From Streptomyces anulatus (lineage in GTDB: Bacteria; Actinomycetota; Actinomycetes; Streptomycetales; Streptomycetaceae): a stretch of DNA of 64,000 nt. Below, piece after piece: positions 48,851 through 57,608 of this stretch. The translations under genes were made by a program, and so were the position numbers. Within the stretch, counting starts at the first letter, position 1, and each line of letters starts with the position of its first letter. The notes beneath the pieces were generated by a model that did not search any database, was not told the origin of the DNA, and saw nothing but the letters and a program-made list of their open reading frames with translations. The DNA lies in contig NZ_BMVK01000006.1 of NCBI RefSeq assembly GCF_014650675.1, positions 1-64,000 on the forward strand, given 5' to 3'.

Positions 48851-49936
48851 GTGGACAAGGATGAATCCGGACGGACCGACGCGGTAGCCGAGGCGCTGGG
48901 AGACCGGCGCACCGCCGCCCTCGCCGAACTGACCCGCCGCGTCGCCGACCTGCGCGACATGAGCGAGCACGCGGGCACCAGCGATGTGCTGCTGGCCCCT
49001 CTGACGGGCCCGGCCAGGCGGAAGTGGGAACGCCTCGCCCGGCAGGAGGCCGAGAACTGGGTCTTCGTCCTCACCGACGACGACTCCACGGTCCTCGCGG
49101 TGGACGAGGCGTCCGAAGCCGGACTCCGTGATCCGGCGGCCGCCGTCGTCTATCCCGAGTTGCACTCCCGGCTGGTCAGTTGGTGGCTCGTCCACGCCTG
49201 GCGCAGCGCCGACCTGCTCGCGGACACCCTGGACAGCCTGACCCGGTGGCGTATCGCCTCCGGCGCCGTGACGGCCCGGGCGGTCATCGAGGAGGCGGGA
49301 GCCCTGGTGGTCGAACACCGTGCCATCGTCGACAGCTGGAGAATCGGGAAGGCCGCCGCCGAAGGCTCCGTGAAGCGGCCGGCCCTGGTCCGCGAGGCGC
49401 TCGCCCCCGTCCTCCTGAAGGCCGGGTTCGGCTCCAGGATGGAGAACAGTCACGCGGACTTCCAGGCCACCAACGTACTCACCCTGGTCAAGAAGCTGAC
49501 CAGGGAGACGGGCGAGGACCGCTTCCCGAAGTGGTACGACCTGCTCTCCGACGCCGCGCACCCGGCGTTCGGAGCCAGGATCGCCTACGCCACCCCTGCC
49601 TTCCGCCACGAGTCGAAGGCCGTCATGGTGCGCAGTTACGCCCGATCCCCCATGTCGCTCACCGACGGCAGATCCGCTCAGTCCCTGGAGCCGACCGTCG
49701 CCCTCGCCGTCGCCGACTCCCTGATCGCCGCAGGTACGCACATCGTGAACCTTCTCGACGACAGCCTGGCCGTGGTGGACGACTTCGGCCTGACGACATC
49801 GGCGGCAACACTCACCCGCCGTACCTACTGGCGCGCCTTCCACCCCACACGCGGCAGCCGTGCCTGCCCCTGCGGCCGCGGGAAATGGTCCGTCTGCGGC
49901 CACCGCTGGGGCGTGGCGGGGCCCGGCCGGCCATGA
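48851..49936 (+). CDS. Hypothetical protein with C-terminal SEC-C-like motif
   Basis: 361-residue mostly helical protein. The middle contains FQATNVLTLVKKLTRETGED and YDLLSDAAHPAFGARIAY, reminiscent of DUF5677-type proteins. The C-terminus, ACPCGRGKWSVCGHRWG, is a SEC-C-type zinc motif (CPCGxGK...C). SEC-C tails bind zinc and ribosome or protein partners. GTG at 48851 is preceded by TAAGGT 8 nt away with no ribosome site, again leaderless. I do not recall it as part of the conserved core here, so it may be an accessory gene. Function unknown. Confidence 0.75.
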   Translation: MDKDESGRTDAVAEALGDRRTAALAELTRRVADLRDMSEHAGTSDVLLAPLTGPARRKWERLARQEAENWVFVLTDDDSTVLAVDEASEAGLRDPAAAVVYPELHSRLVSWWLVHAWRSADLLADTLDSLTRWRIASGAVTARAVIEEAGALVVEHRAIVDSWRIGKAAAEGSVKRPALVREALAPVLLKAGFGSRMENSHADFQATNVLTLVKKLTRETGEDRFPKWYDLLSDAAHPAFGARIAYATPAFRHESKAVMVRSYARSPMSLTDGRSAQSLEPTVALAVADSLIAAGTHIVNLLDDSLAVVDDFGLTTSAATLTRRTYWRAFHPTRGSRACPCGRGKWSVCGHRWGVAGPGRP

Positions 49937-49967
49937 GCGGGAGGACCGCGCGGCCGCACCCGACCGC

Positions 49968-51332
49968 TCACAGCAGGCCGAGCGACCGCAGCACGCGCTG
50001 CTGACCCGGTGTCGTCCGGGTCGGCCAGTAGACGTAACACACCCCGCCCGTACCGCTCCTGACCTTGCCGCCCGCGTCGTAGCGCTTGGTCCGCAGCCAG
50101 ATGTTCTCCCACTCGCGCCGCCGGTAGACCCGGCGTACCGCGTCGTTGTCGGAGGACGCGGGGTCGTTGGCGATGACGTCGCCGTCGGGGGTGAAGCCGA
50201 TGACCGTCATCAGGTGGCCGGCCGTCCCGTATCCGGCGCCGGTCAGTTCCTCCTTCAGGAAGGACTGGGAGGTGATGACGGGGATGCCGGCGCGGATCAG
50301 CCGCTCCACGTCGGTGAGCGAGCCGAGCCGGGTGACGACGGCGTTCAGGTCGCGGTACGTGGCGGCGTAGGCGGCGTTGAACGGCCAGTTGCCGCAGCCC
50401 TCGTACTGGTAGTCGTAGGTCTGGCGGGCGGCGTGGCAGACCTGGGGGTCGGGCAGGCCGGGCTTGACCCAGGCCAGGTCCTCCGCGGTGGGGCGGCGGC
50501 CCCAGTGCTCGATGATCATCTGCGAGGAGGTGGGGCTGCACCACGCCTCGCCGCCGTTGTCGTACTCCGGGTACTGCCCGATGTGGACGTTCTGCGAGTA
50601 GCGGGGCACGGGCAGTTCGCGGGCGAGCGCGGGGGTGCTCGCGGGCACGGTGAAGCGGTCGGGCACGTCGGAGGCCATCGCGCCGACCCGCCAGACGGTC
50701 GGGGTGAGGCGGCTGCCCGGGGTGCGGTACAGCGTGAGCCGCAGCCGGTAGGAGACCAGGCGGACGCCGCTCGCGGGGTCGTCCACCGAGAAGGTGTCCG
50801 TCCACACGGAGCTGTGCGGGTCGCCCTGGCCGTCGACGGACGTACGGCGGATGTCGCCGTCGCCCGCCGCCCACCGGCCCATCACGAACCAGGGGGTCGC
50901 GGTGCCGTCCCCGTAGACGCCGCTGAGCTCGACCTGGATCCAGGTGCCGGCCGGGGTGCGGGCGTTCCAGGAGGCGATCACCTCGGTGGCGGGGACGGCG
51001 GAGCGGTGCACGGAGGAGGTCCAGGTGGCGTAGTCCCAGGCGGCCGTCCTGCCGGTGTGCGGGTCGGTGTAGTCGGTACGGCCCGCCGGGACGGCGATGA
51101 CCACGCCGGGCCGGGGCCCGGGAAGCACCCGGGTTCCGTCGCCCGTGCCGCAGCGCCAGTCGGTGTAGGTGTGCCAGAAGCGGTTGTCCACGAGGGCCCC
51201 CGGGGCGGCGGAGGAGCCGGCGGGCGAGGTCGGGGCTGCGGACGCGGACGCGGCGGAGGCCACCGTGCCGGCGCCCGCCGCCGCGGCGAGCGCGGCGGTC
51301 AGAACGGTTCTGCGCGAAGTCGGACTGGTCAT
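49968..51332 (-). CDS. Exported C39-like cysteine peptidase family protein
   Basis: 454-residue protein. A twin-arginine-like signal (SRRTVLTAALAAAAGAGTVA, Ala-rich cleavage near 35) is followed by a beta-rich N-terminal domain (about 50-240) and a papain-like Peptidase_C39_2 domain. Catalytic residues are visible: Cys265 in GGEAWCSPTSSQM, His373 in GHLMTVIGF and Asn389/Asp390 in VIANDPASSDN. Substrate unknown; likely acts outside the cell. ATG at 51332 with GGGGG upstream. Converges on the SEC-C gene and is divergent from the P-loop gene. Confidence 0.88.
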   Translation of the reverse strand: MTSPTSRRTVLTAALAAAAGAGTVASAASASAAPTSPAGSSAAPGALVDNRFWHTYTDWRCGTGDGTRVLPGPRPGVVIAVPAGRTDYTDPHTGRTAAWDYATWTSSVHRSAVPATEVIASWNARTPAGTWIQVELSGVYGDGTATPWFVMGRWAAGDGDIRRTSVDGQGDPHSSVWTDTFSVDDPASGVRLVSYRLRLTLYRTPGSRLTPTVWRVGAMASDVPDRFTVPASTPALARELPVPRYSQNVHIGQYPEYDNGGEAWCSPTSSQMIIEHWGRRPTAEDLAWVKPGLPDPQVCHAARQTYDYQYEGCGNWPFNAAYAATYRDLNAVVTRLGSLTDVERLIRAGIPVITSQSFLKEELTGAGYGTAGHLMTVIGFTPDGDVIANDPASSDNDAVRRVYRRREWENIWLRTKRYDAGGKVRSGTGGVCYVYWPTRTTPGQQRVLRSLGLL

Positions 51333-51446
51333 GGTGTGACCCCCGGTCGGATGCGGAAGGTGGTCTGCGGGTGCCGTGCGGTGCGCCAACTATCCCGGCT
51401 CGCGGCCGGATCGGGCCAGCGGTTCGGCAGCCGCCGCCGGACCAAT

Positions 51447-51462
51447 ATGGGTCTGGACCACT
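51447..51462. promoter_or_regulatory. DasR-like site between divergent genes
   Basis: ATGGGTCTGGACCACT matches the 16-nt DasR element ACTGGTCTAGACCACT at 13 positions by my count. It sits between the C39-like gene and the P-loop gene, 56 nt before the latter. Confidence 0.5.
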
Positions 51463-51517
51463 GGCGTGACCTGCGACGGCCCCCGGGCGCTTTCGTGCCG
51501 GAACGTACCCTGGAGCC

Positions 51518-52147
51518 ATGGACGACCTGGCCCGCCACGCCGATGACCTCTCCTCGCTGCCCCCGTCCTGCGGGCCGGTGCGGCTCGTCGCGGTCGACGG
51601 GCACGCCGGTTCGGGCAAGAGCACCTTCGCCGCCCGCCTCGCGGCGGCGCTGGGCGGTGCGCCGGTCCTCCATCTGGACGACCTCGCCACGCACGAGGAG
51701 CTGTTCGGCTGGACGGGGCGGCTGCGGGAGCAGGTGCTGCTGCCCCTCTCGCGCGGCGGGAGCGCCCGCTATGCCCCGTACGACTGGACGGAGCGGCGCT
51801 TCGGCCCGGCGCGGACCCTGGAGCCGGCCCCGGTGGTGCTGGTGGAGGGGGTCGGCGCGGGACGCCGTCAGGTGCGCCCGTGGCTGGCGGCGCTGTGCTG
51901 GATGGAGCTGGACCGGGACACGTCCTGGGGGCGGGGCCGACGGCGGGACGGCGCCGGACTCACCGGGTTCTGGGACGGGTGGACGCTCGCCGAGGCACGG
52001 CACTTCGCCGGGGATCCCTCACGGCCGTACGCCGACGCTCTGGTACGCCAGTTGCCGGAGGGGTACGCGTGGCTGCCGGGGCCCCGCGCGACAGCGGGAG
52101 CGAACCGAACCGTCACGCACGGTAGCCAGGACGTCCCGCCATACTGA
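51518..52147 (+). CDS. P-loop kinase-like protein (uridine kinase-like)
   Basis: 209-residue NTPase with Walker A DGHAGSGKST (Lys34), LHLDDLATHEELFGW after the second strand, and VVLVEGVGAGR as the next core strand. This is the layout of uridine/cytidine kinase-like and Udk-like (d)NMP kinase proteins; the true substrate is unknown. ATG at 51518; TACCCT 6 nt upstream and GGAG only 2-3 nt from the ATG favour a leaderless start. The last 25 residues look unconserved. Confidence 0.82.
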   Translation: MDDLARHADDLSSLPPSCGPVRLVAVDGHAGSGKSTFAARLAAALGGAPVLHLDDLATHEELFGWTGRLREQVLLPLSRGGSARYAPYDWTERRFGPARTLEPAPVVLVEGVGAGRRQVRPWLAALCWMELDRDTSWGRGRRRDGAGLTGFWDGWTLAEARHFAGDPSRPYADALVRQLPEGYAWLPGPRATAGANRTVTHGSQDVPPY

Positions 52148-52184
52148 GCAGTCGGAAATCGGCCCGGATGTACCCCAACTCTGC

Positions 52185-52214
52185 TTGACCGGGGGGCCTT
52201 ACTGGTCTTACGTT
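52185..52214 (+). promoter_or_regulatory. Promoter of the leader-peptide transcript
   Basis: TTGACC (52185-52190), 18-nt spacer, TACGTT (52209-52214). The spacer contains ACTGGTCT, half of a DasR-type site. Transcription would start at about 52220, at or next to a GTG codon. Confidence 0.65.
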
Positions 52215-52220
52215 CTCATT

Positions 52221-52274
52221 GTGCGGCTTTTCGGAGCCCCCATGGACGCGAAGCCCCCGGTTGTTCCCCCGTGA
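52221..52274 (+). CDS. Possible leaderless 17-codon leader peptide
   Basis: GTG at 52221 is 6 nt after a good -10 box and opens a 17-codon frame encoding MRLFGAPMDAKPPVVPP, ending TGA at 52272. It contains two Pro-Pro pairs, the second directly before the stop; Pro-Pro sequences slow ribosomes. Its last codons overlap the left arm and loop of the hairpin 52249-52286, so a paused ribosome would block the hairpin. Alternatively the frame is chance inside a short non-coding RNA. Confidence 0.45.
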   Translation: MRLFGAPMDAKPPVVPP

Positions 52275-52286
52275 TCGGGGGCTTCG
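52249..52286 (+). terminator. Terminator or attenuator hairpin
   Basis: CGAAGCCCCCG (52249-52259) pairs perfectly with CGGGGGCTTCG (52276-52286) across a 16-nt loop, 220 nt upstream of the AAA+ gene. With the promoter at 52185 it would produce a transcript of about 70 nt. Confidence 0.8.
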
Positions 52287-52503
52287 CTCTGTGCTCCCAC
52301 CGCCACCCCGGCGACCACGCAGAGCGATTCACTCACCCTGGGTCACCACCGCAGGGTCGGCCGTCGGGCGCCCATATCCCCCTGCGCGGGTACGATGCAC
52401 CTCGGTGTGGTCAATTCCCTTCCTCCACGCCGTGATTCAGCACGCTCCGGTGGGCATGCTGTGCGGGCGGGACATCCTGGGGGCACGGTTTGTGGGGGAC
52501 CTG

Positions 52504-54399
52504 ATGGACATCGGCACACAGGGCGCTGGCGCCCCTGCCGACCTCGCCTGGCTGCGTGGCATGGACGCCTACACGATGGGCGCCTACCCGCAGGCCGAGG
52601 AGGAGTTCAGAGCCGCGGTGCGGTTCGATCCGGGCATGGCGGACGGCTGGCTCGGCCTCCACGCGCTGCGCATCGACACCACCACGGCCCTGTTACGCAT
52701 GTACCGGCACCGCGACCGCTTCGGCGAACAGCGCGCACGCCACCGACGTACGCTCAACTCCTGGTACTGGCTGGGCTGGTGGGTACAGCCGGTGCTGGAG
52801 AGTCAGCGCGATCTGCTGCTGGCGCACGCCTCGCACTGGCTGGACGGACGTCATGTGCCGGAGCTGGACCGGGCGTTGGCCGGGCTGCCACCGGTGGACG
52901 CGGATCCGCAGGTGCGGTTCCTGCACGCCTGTCGCTCCTATCTGGTCAAGGACTGGGAGCAGTTGGTGCGCTGCACCGAGCAGCTGGTCGACGATCCGAT
53001 GCTGGGCATCGAGGCGGGTCTGTTCGGCGGGATGGCGCGGGTCCGGCTGGAGATGTTCGGGCAGGCGGAACCCCTGCTGTCGGCGGCGCTGATGCGCTGC
53101 CGCAGCGAGCAGCCGCAGCGCAAGGAGCTGCGCTACTGGCTGGCGCGGGCCCACGAGGGCACCGGGCGCAGCGCGGCCGCCCTGCCGCTGTACCGGGCGG
53201 TGCACCGGGTCGACCCGGCCTTCATGGACACCTCCGCCCGGCTCGCCGCGCTCGTGGAGGGCGACGGGTACGACGAGTCGGCGGACCTGGCCGCCGTGAC
53301 CCTGACCGGTTTCGGATCGGGGGCGGGGGCGCAGCCGGAGGGCGACGCGCTGCTCGGCACCGATCTGGTGGACGGGCGGGAGCCCTGGCCGGTGAGCGAC
53401 GCGGGGCTGCTCGGCGATGACCCGGTTCCCGGTCCGCCCGCCCCCGTCGAGGGCGCCCGCCGCACCAAGACCCGGAAGCCGCCGCCCTTCCCGGCCGGGC
53501 CCAGCGATCCCGCCCTGCTCGCCGAGGCGCTGGCGCAGCTGGAGCGCATGGTCGGTCTCGAACCGGTCAAGCGGCAGGTCAAGGCGCTCTCGGCGCAGTT
53601 GAACATGGCCCGGCTGCGGGCCGATCAGGGCCTCCCCGTCCAGCCACCGAAGCGCCACTTCGTCTTCTCCGGCCCCTCCGGCACCGGCAAGACCACCGTG
53701 GCGCGCATCCTCGGCCGGGTCTTCTACGCCCTCGGTCTGCTCGGCGGCGATCATCTGGTCGAGGCCCAGCGGTCCGATCTGGTCGGGGAGTTCCTGGGGC
53801 AGACGGCGGTGAAGGCCAATGAGCTGATCGACTCCGCGCTCGGCGGGGTGCTGTTCGTCGACGAGGCGTACAGCCTGGCCAACTCCGGTTACAGCAAGGG
53901 CGACGCGTACGGCGACGAGGCGCTCCAGGTCCTCCTCAAGCGGGCCGAGGACAACCGGGACCATCTCGTCGTCATCCTCGCGGGCTACCCGGAGGGCATG
54001 GACCGGCTGCTCGCCACGAACCCGGGCCTCTCCTCCCGCTTCACCAGCCGGGTCGACTTCCCCAGCTACCGGCCGCTCGAACTCACCGCGATCGGGAGCG
54101 TGCTGGCGGCCGAGAACGACGACCTGTGGGACGAGGAGGCGGTGGACGAGCTGCGCTCGATCAGCGGCCATGTGGTGGACCAGGGCTGGATCGACGAGCT
54201 GGGCAACGGCCGCTTCCTGCGGACGCTGTACGAGAAGAGCTGCGCCTACCGTGATCTGCGGCTCTCCGGCTACGCGGGCGAGCTGACCCGGGAGGACCTG
54301 TCGACGCTGCGGCTCCCGGACCTGATGCAGGCGTACGGCGAGGTGCTGTCGGGGCGCGGTCCGGTGGGCCGGGGCAAGCAGGAGCCGGGCGCGGTGTGA
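52504..54399 (+). CDS. TPR-AAA+ ATPase of the CbxX/EccA type
   Basis: 631-residue protein. The N-terminal helical TPR-like domain (about 1-270) starts with DLAWLRGMDAYTMGAYPQAE. A Pro-rich linker leads to a CbxX/CfqX AAA+ domain: MVGLEPVKRQVKALSAQLNM, Walker A FSGPSGTGKTTVAR (Lys396), Walker B GVLFVDEAYSL (about 448-454), sensor/arginine region LSSRFTSRVDFPSY. This is the architecture of EccA of type VII (ESX) secretion, but no EsxA/B or EccC genes are near. ATG at 52504 is preceded by GGGGGA; upstream frames are not coding. The short leader transcript and hairpin lie before it. Confidence 0.9.
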   Translation: MDIGTQGAGAPADLAWLRGMDAYTMGAYPQAEEEFRAAVRFDPGMADGWLGLHALRIDTTTALLRMYRHRDRFGEQRARHRRTLNSWYWLGWWVQPVLESQRDLLLAHASHWLDGRHVPELDRALAGLPPVDADPQVRFLHACRSYLVKDWEQLVRCTEQLVDDPMLGIEAGLFGGMARVRLEMFGQAEPLLSAALMRCRSEQPQRKELRYWLARAHEGTGRSAAALPLYRAVHRVDPAFMDTSARLAALVEGDGYDESADLAAVTLTGFGSGAGAQPEGDALLGTDLVDGREPWPVSDAGLLGDDPVPGPPAPVEGARRTKTRKPPPFPAGPSDPALLAEALAQLERMVGLEPVKRQVKALSAQLNMARLRADQGLPVQPPKRHFVFSGPSGTGKTTVARILGRVFYALGLLGGDHLVEAQRSDLVGEFLGQTAVKANELIDSALGGVLFVDEAYSLANSGYSKGDAYGDEALQVLLKRAEDNRDHLVVILAGYPEGMDRLLATNPGLSSRFTSRVDFPSYRPLELTAIGSVLAAENDDLWDEEAVDELRSISGHVVDQGWIDELGNGRFLRTLYEKSCAYRDLRLSGYAGELTREDLSTLRLPDLMQAYGEVLSGRGPVGRGKQEPGAV

Positions 54400-54444
54400 C
54401 GCCGCGCCGGGGGCGTTCGCTCCCGGCGCGGCGTCCGCCTCACC

Positions 54445-55551
54445 TCAGTGCACGAGGGCCCCGGGCGCCGGAAGGTCCGGCGCCTTCGGCACGTCCACCG
54501 TGCGGCGGGGCACCGTGACCGTCCGGTGGGCCGGGTCGCGCACCTCCCCCACCAGCGTCTCCAGGACGTCCTCCATGGCGACCAGGCCGAGGATCCGGCC
54601 CGAGGCGTCCGCGACCTGCGCCAGGTGCGTCGCCGCACGGCGCATCACGGTCAGGGCGTCGTCGAGCGGGAGTTCGGCCCGTACGGTCGCCATCGGGCGC
54701 CAGATCTGCTGCGGGACCGCGCGGTCCGGGTCCTCCAGCTCCAGGACGTCCTTGACGTGGAGGTAGCCCATGAACGGGCCGCCGCCGTCCGCGCAGACCG
54801 GGAAGCGGGAGAAGCCGGTGCGCACCGTCAGCTCCTCGATCAGGCGGGGGGTCACGGACGGGTCGACCGTGACCAGGGAGGCCCGCTCCAGCAGGACGTC
54901 GGCGACGGGCCTGCTGCCCAGTTCGAGGGCGTCCTCCAGGCGTGTCGCCGCCTCCGGTCCGAGGAGGCCGGCCTGTCCGGAGTCCTCCACGAGCCGGTTG
55001 AGCTGCTCGCTGGTGAAGACGGCCTCCACCTCGTCCTTCGGCTCGACGCCGAACAGCCGCAGCACCAGGCCGGCGCAGGCGCCCAGTGCGGTGGTGACCG
55101 GACGGCAGAGCCGGGCGAAGGCGACCAGACCGGGGCTCAGCCACAGTGCGGTCCGCTCGGGTGCGGCCATCGCGAGGTTCTTCGGGACCATCTCGCCGAT
55201 GACCAGGTGCAGGACGACCACCGACAGGAGCGCGAGGGCGAAGCCGAGGGGGTGGACGAGTCCGTCGGGGACGTGCGCCGCGTGGAAGACCGGCTCCAGG
55301 AGATGGGCGACGGTCGGCTCGGCGACGGCTCCGAGGGTGAGGGAGCAGACGGTGATGCCGAACTGGGCGGCGGCCATCATCTGCGGCAGGTTCTCCAGGC
55401 CGTGCAGGACCGTGCGGGCCCGGCCGGAGCCCTGTGCGGCGAGCGGTTCGATCTGGCTGCGGCGTACGGAGACGAGGGCGAACTCGGCGCCGACGAAGAA
55501 GCCGTTCGCCAGCACGAGGAGGGCGGCGAGGAGGAGTTGGAGCATGCTCAT
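54445..55551 (-). CDS. CNNM/CorC-type membrane protein with CBS domains
   Basis: 368-residue protein: DUF21/CNNM membrane domain (about 1-180, three spans plus the motif ANGFFVGAEFALVSVRR and GEMVPKNLAM), then two CBS domains (about 200-340; FSRFPVCADGGGPFMGYLHV). Proteins of this group export Mg2+ or sodium-linked ions or regulate such export. It lacks the C-terminal CorC/HlyC domain that its upstream partner has. ATG at 55551 overlaps the partner's stop (ATGA), so the pair is cotranslated. Confidence 0.9.
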   Translation of the reverse strand: MSMLQLLLAALLVLANGFFVGAEFALVSVRRSQIEPLAAQGSGRARTVLHGLENLPQMMAAAQFGITVCSLTLGAVAEPTVAHLLEPVFHAAHVPDGLVHPLGFALALLSVVVLHLVIGEMVPKNLAMAAPERTALWLSPGLVAFARLCRPVTTALGACAGLVLRLFGVEPKDEVEAVFTSEQLNRLVEDSGQAGLLGPEAATRLEDALELGSRPVADVLLERASLVTVDPSVTPRLIEELTVRTGFSRFPVCADGGGPFMGYLHVKDVLELEDPDRAVPQQIWRPMATVRAELPLDDALTVMRRAATHLAQVADASGRILGLVAMEDVLETLVGEVRDPAHRTVTVPRRTVDVPKAPDLPAPGALVH

Positions 55552-56906
55552 CGCGCGGCCCCCAGCAGCGCCGGTGCGGCCCTGTCCGGCAGCGGGTCGG
55601 CCGCCCGGGTGAAACGGACCCGTTCGGCGCGGTTGTGGCCGACCTGGCGGACGGAGATCCGCCAGCCGGGGAGTTCGGCCCGGTCGCCGGGGGCGGGGAT
55701 GCGGCCCAGCAGGCCGGCGACGAGCCCGGCGACGGTCTCGTAGGGTCCCTCGGGCACGTCCAGGCCGCTCCGGCGCAGGGTGTGCACCCGGCAGCTGCCC
55801 TCGGCGTCCCAGACCGGGCGGCCGTCCTCGCCGAGGGCGGCGGTCAGCTCGGGGCGGCCGGCGCCCTCGGCGTCGTGCTCGTCGCGGACCTCGCCGACGA
55901 GTTCCTCGATGATGTCCTCCAGGGTGACGACGCCGGCGGTGCCGCCGTACTCGTCGACGACCACGGCTATCGGCTGTTCGTGGCGCAGCCGCCGCAGCAG
56001 CGTCTCCACCGGCAGCGTCCCGGGCACCAGGAGCGGGGGGACGGCGATCCGTCCGGCCGGGGTGCGCAGGCGGTCGGGGGCGGGGACGGCGAGGGCGTCC
56101 TTGAGGTGGACCATGCCGATGACCTCGTCGATGCGGTCCCGGTAGACCGGGAAGCGGGAGAGGCCGGTGGCGCGGGTGAGGTTGAGGACGTCCTCGGCGG
56201 TCGCGGAGGAGTGCAGGGCGCTGACCTTCACCCGGGGGGTCATGACGTGCTGGGCGGTGAGACCGGCCAGCGAGAGGGTCCGGACGAAGAGGTCGGCGGT
56301 GTCCTGTTCGAGTGCTCCGGCCTCGGCGGAGTGCCGGGCCAGGGAGACCAGCTCGCCCGGGGTCCGGGCAGAGGCCAGTTCGGCGGTGGGCTCGACGCCC
56401 AGGAGCCGCACCAGCCGGTTGGCCAGCGCGTTGAGGAGGGTGATCACGGGCCGCAGGAGTGCCGCGAAGCGGGCTTGCGGTCCGGCGACGAAGCGGGCCA
56501 CCTGGAGCGGCCTGGAGACCGCCCAGTTCTTGGGCACGAGTTCACCGACGACCATTTGCACGGCCGATGCCAGGAGCATCCCGACGACGACGCCGACGCC
56601 CGGGACGGCCCCTGCGGGGAGTCCGGCGGCGGTGAGGGGTCCGGCGAGCAGCTGGGCGAGGGCCGGTTCGGCGAGCATGCCCACCACCAGGGAGGTGATG
56701 GTGATGCCGAGCTGGGTGCCGGAGAGCTGGAAGGAGAGTTCGCGCAGGGCTTCGACGACGGTACGGGCCCGTCGGTCGCCCTCGGCGGCGGCGCGCTCGG
56801 CGTCGGGCTTCTCCACGGTGACGAGCCCGAATTCGGCCGCCACGAAGAATCCGTTGGCGAGGATGAGGAGAAAGGCCGCTCCGAGGAGCAGCAGGGGGGT
56901 GGTCAT
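55548..56906 (-). CDS. CNNM/CorC-type membrane protein with CBS and CorC domains
   Basis: 452-residue protein with DUF21/CNNM membrane domain (ANGFFVAAEFGLVTVEKPD, GELVPKNWAVSRP) and a CBS pair (TPRVKVSAL, GLSRFPVYRDRIDEVIG, VVVDEYGGTAGVVTLEDIIE). A C-terminal CorC/HlyC transporter-associated domain occupies about 350-435. Expected role in divalent metal or Na+ handling at the membrane. ATG at 56906, GGAGG about 14 nt upstream. First gene of the two-gene operon; a small palindrome GGACG-ATC-CGTCC at 56948-56960 lies in its promoter. Confidence 0.92.
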   Translation of the reverse strand: MTTPLLLLGAAFLLILANGFFVAAEFGLVTVEKPDAERAAAEGDRRARTVVEALRELSFQLSGTQLGITITSLVVGMLAEPALAQLLAGPLTAAGLPAGAVPGVGVVVGMLLASAVQMVVGELVPKNWAVSRPLQVARFVAGPQARFAALLRPVITLLNALANRLVRLLGVEPTAELASARTPGELVSLARHSAEAGALEQDTADLFVRTLSLAGLTAQHVMTPRVKVSALHSSATAEDVLNLTRATGLSRFPVYRDRIDEVIGMVHLKDALAVPAPDRLRTPAGRIAVPPLLVPGTLPVETLLRRLRHEQPIAVVVDEYGGTAGVVTLEDIIEELVGEVRDEHDAEGAGRPELTAALGEDGRPVWDAEGSCRVHTLRRSGLDVPEGPYETVAGLVAGLLGRIPAPGDRAELPGWRISVRQVGHNRAERVRFTRAADPLPDRAAPALLGAAR

Positions 56907-57099
56907 GAGGCCGCCGCCTCCGGGGAAGGGGCGGCGCAGGTACTACCGGACGATCCGTCCATTGCTGGAGGGAGTCACTCCTTGGGTCGCAGGTAAAGCC
57001 CCGCGGGCCCGGGGTGGGGCCGTGGAACGGGCGGGGCGGGGCGCGCGGGGCGCCACCGCCCACCAGAGTAGACAAGAAGGCCCCGCGCCGGGCAGGGGC

Positions 57100-57570
57100 T
57101 CAGCGGCCGGCCGGGGTGTCGTCGCTGCCGGAGCCGTGCGACTCGGCGAGGGAGCGCAGGGCTCGGGCGTCGCGGATGGCCTGCTGCTTGGCCAGGCCGG
57201 GCTGGATGCCGAGGGCGGGCAGGCTCGTTCCGTCGCTGAGGTCGAGGAAGACCCAGGGGTCGCCGGAGCGCAGGTTGACGCGGAGGATCTCCTCCCACGC
57301 CAGCCTGCGGGTCCGGGTGAGGTTGACGACCGTGACCCCGGTGTCGTCGGCGGTGACCCTGGGCCTGCTGAGCAGGGCAAGGACGCCGAAGAAGAGCGCC
57401 GCGACGAAGACGAAGGTGATCCGCTCCCCCGCGTTCAGCCGCTCCAGCATCAGCGCGATGACGGTGATGACGAGGAACATCGCCAGGCCCACGCTCAGCA
57501 GGACCACCCGGGTGAGGGTGGGCCGGAAGGTGAGCGGCAGGGTGGGCAGTTCGGGCCTGGGGGCGGACAT
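57100..57570 (-). CDS. PH-domain-type membrane protein
   Basis: 156-residue protein: two transmembrane segments (about 20-42 and 50-68), then a small beta-rich PH-like domain (VTADDTGVTVVNLTRTRRLAWEEI, then DPWVFLDLSDGTSLPALGI). Bacterial PH-like membrane proteins of this kind are common behind hisG in Streptomyces; function unknown. It lies 38 nt after hisG and is probably the last gene of the rib-his run. ATG at 57570 with GAGAAG upstream. Confidence 0.85.
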   Translation of the reverse strand: MSAPRPELPTLPLTFRPTLTRVVLLSVGLAMFLVITVIALMLERLNAGERITFVFVAALFFGVLALLSRPRVTADDTGVTVVNLTRTRRLAWEEILRVNLRSGDPWVFLDLSDGTSLPALGIQPGLAKQQAIRDARALRSLAESHGSGSDDTPAGR

Positions 57571-57608
57571 CGCGGTCTTCTCTCGGGGGGTGCGGGCGGG
57601 CCGGGCCG

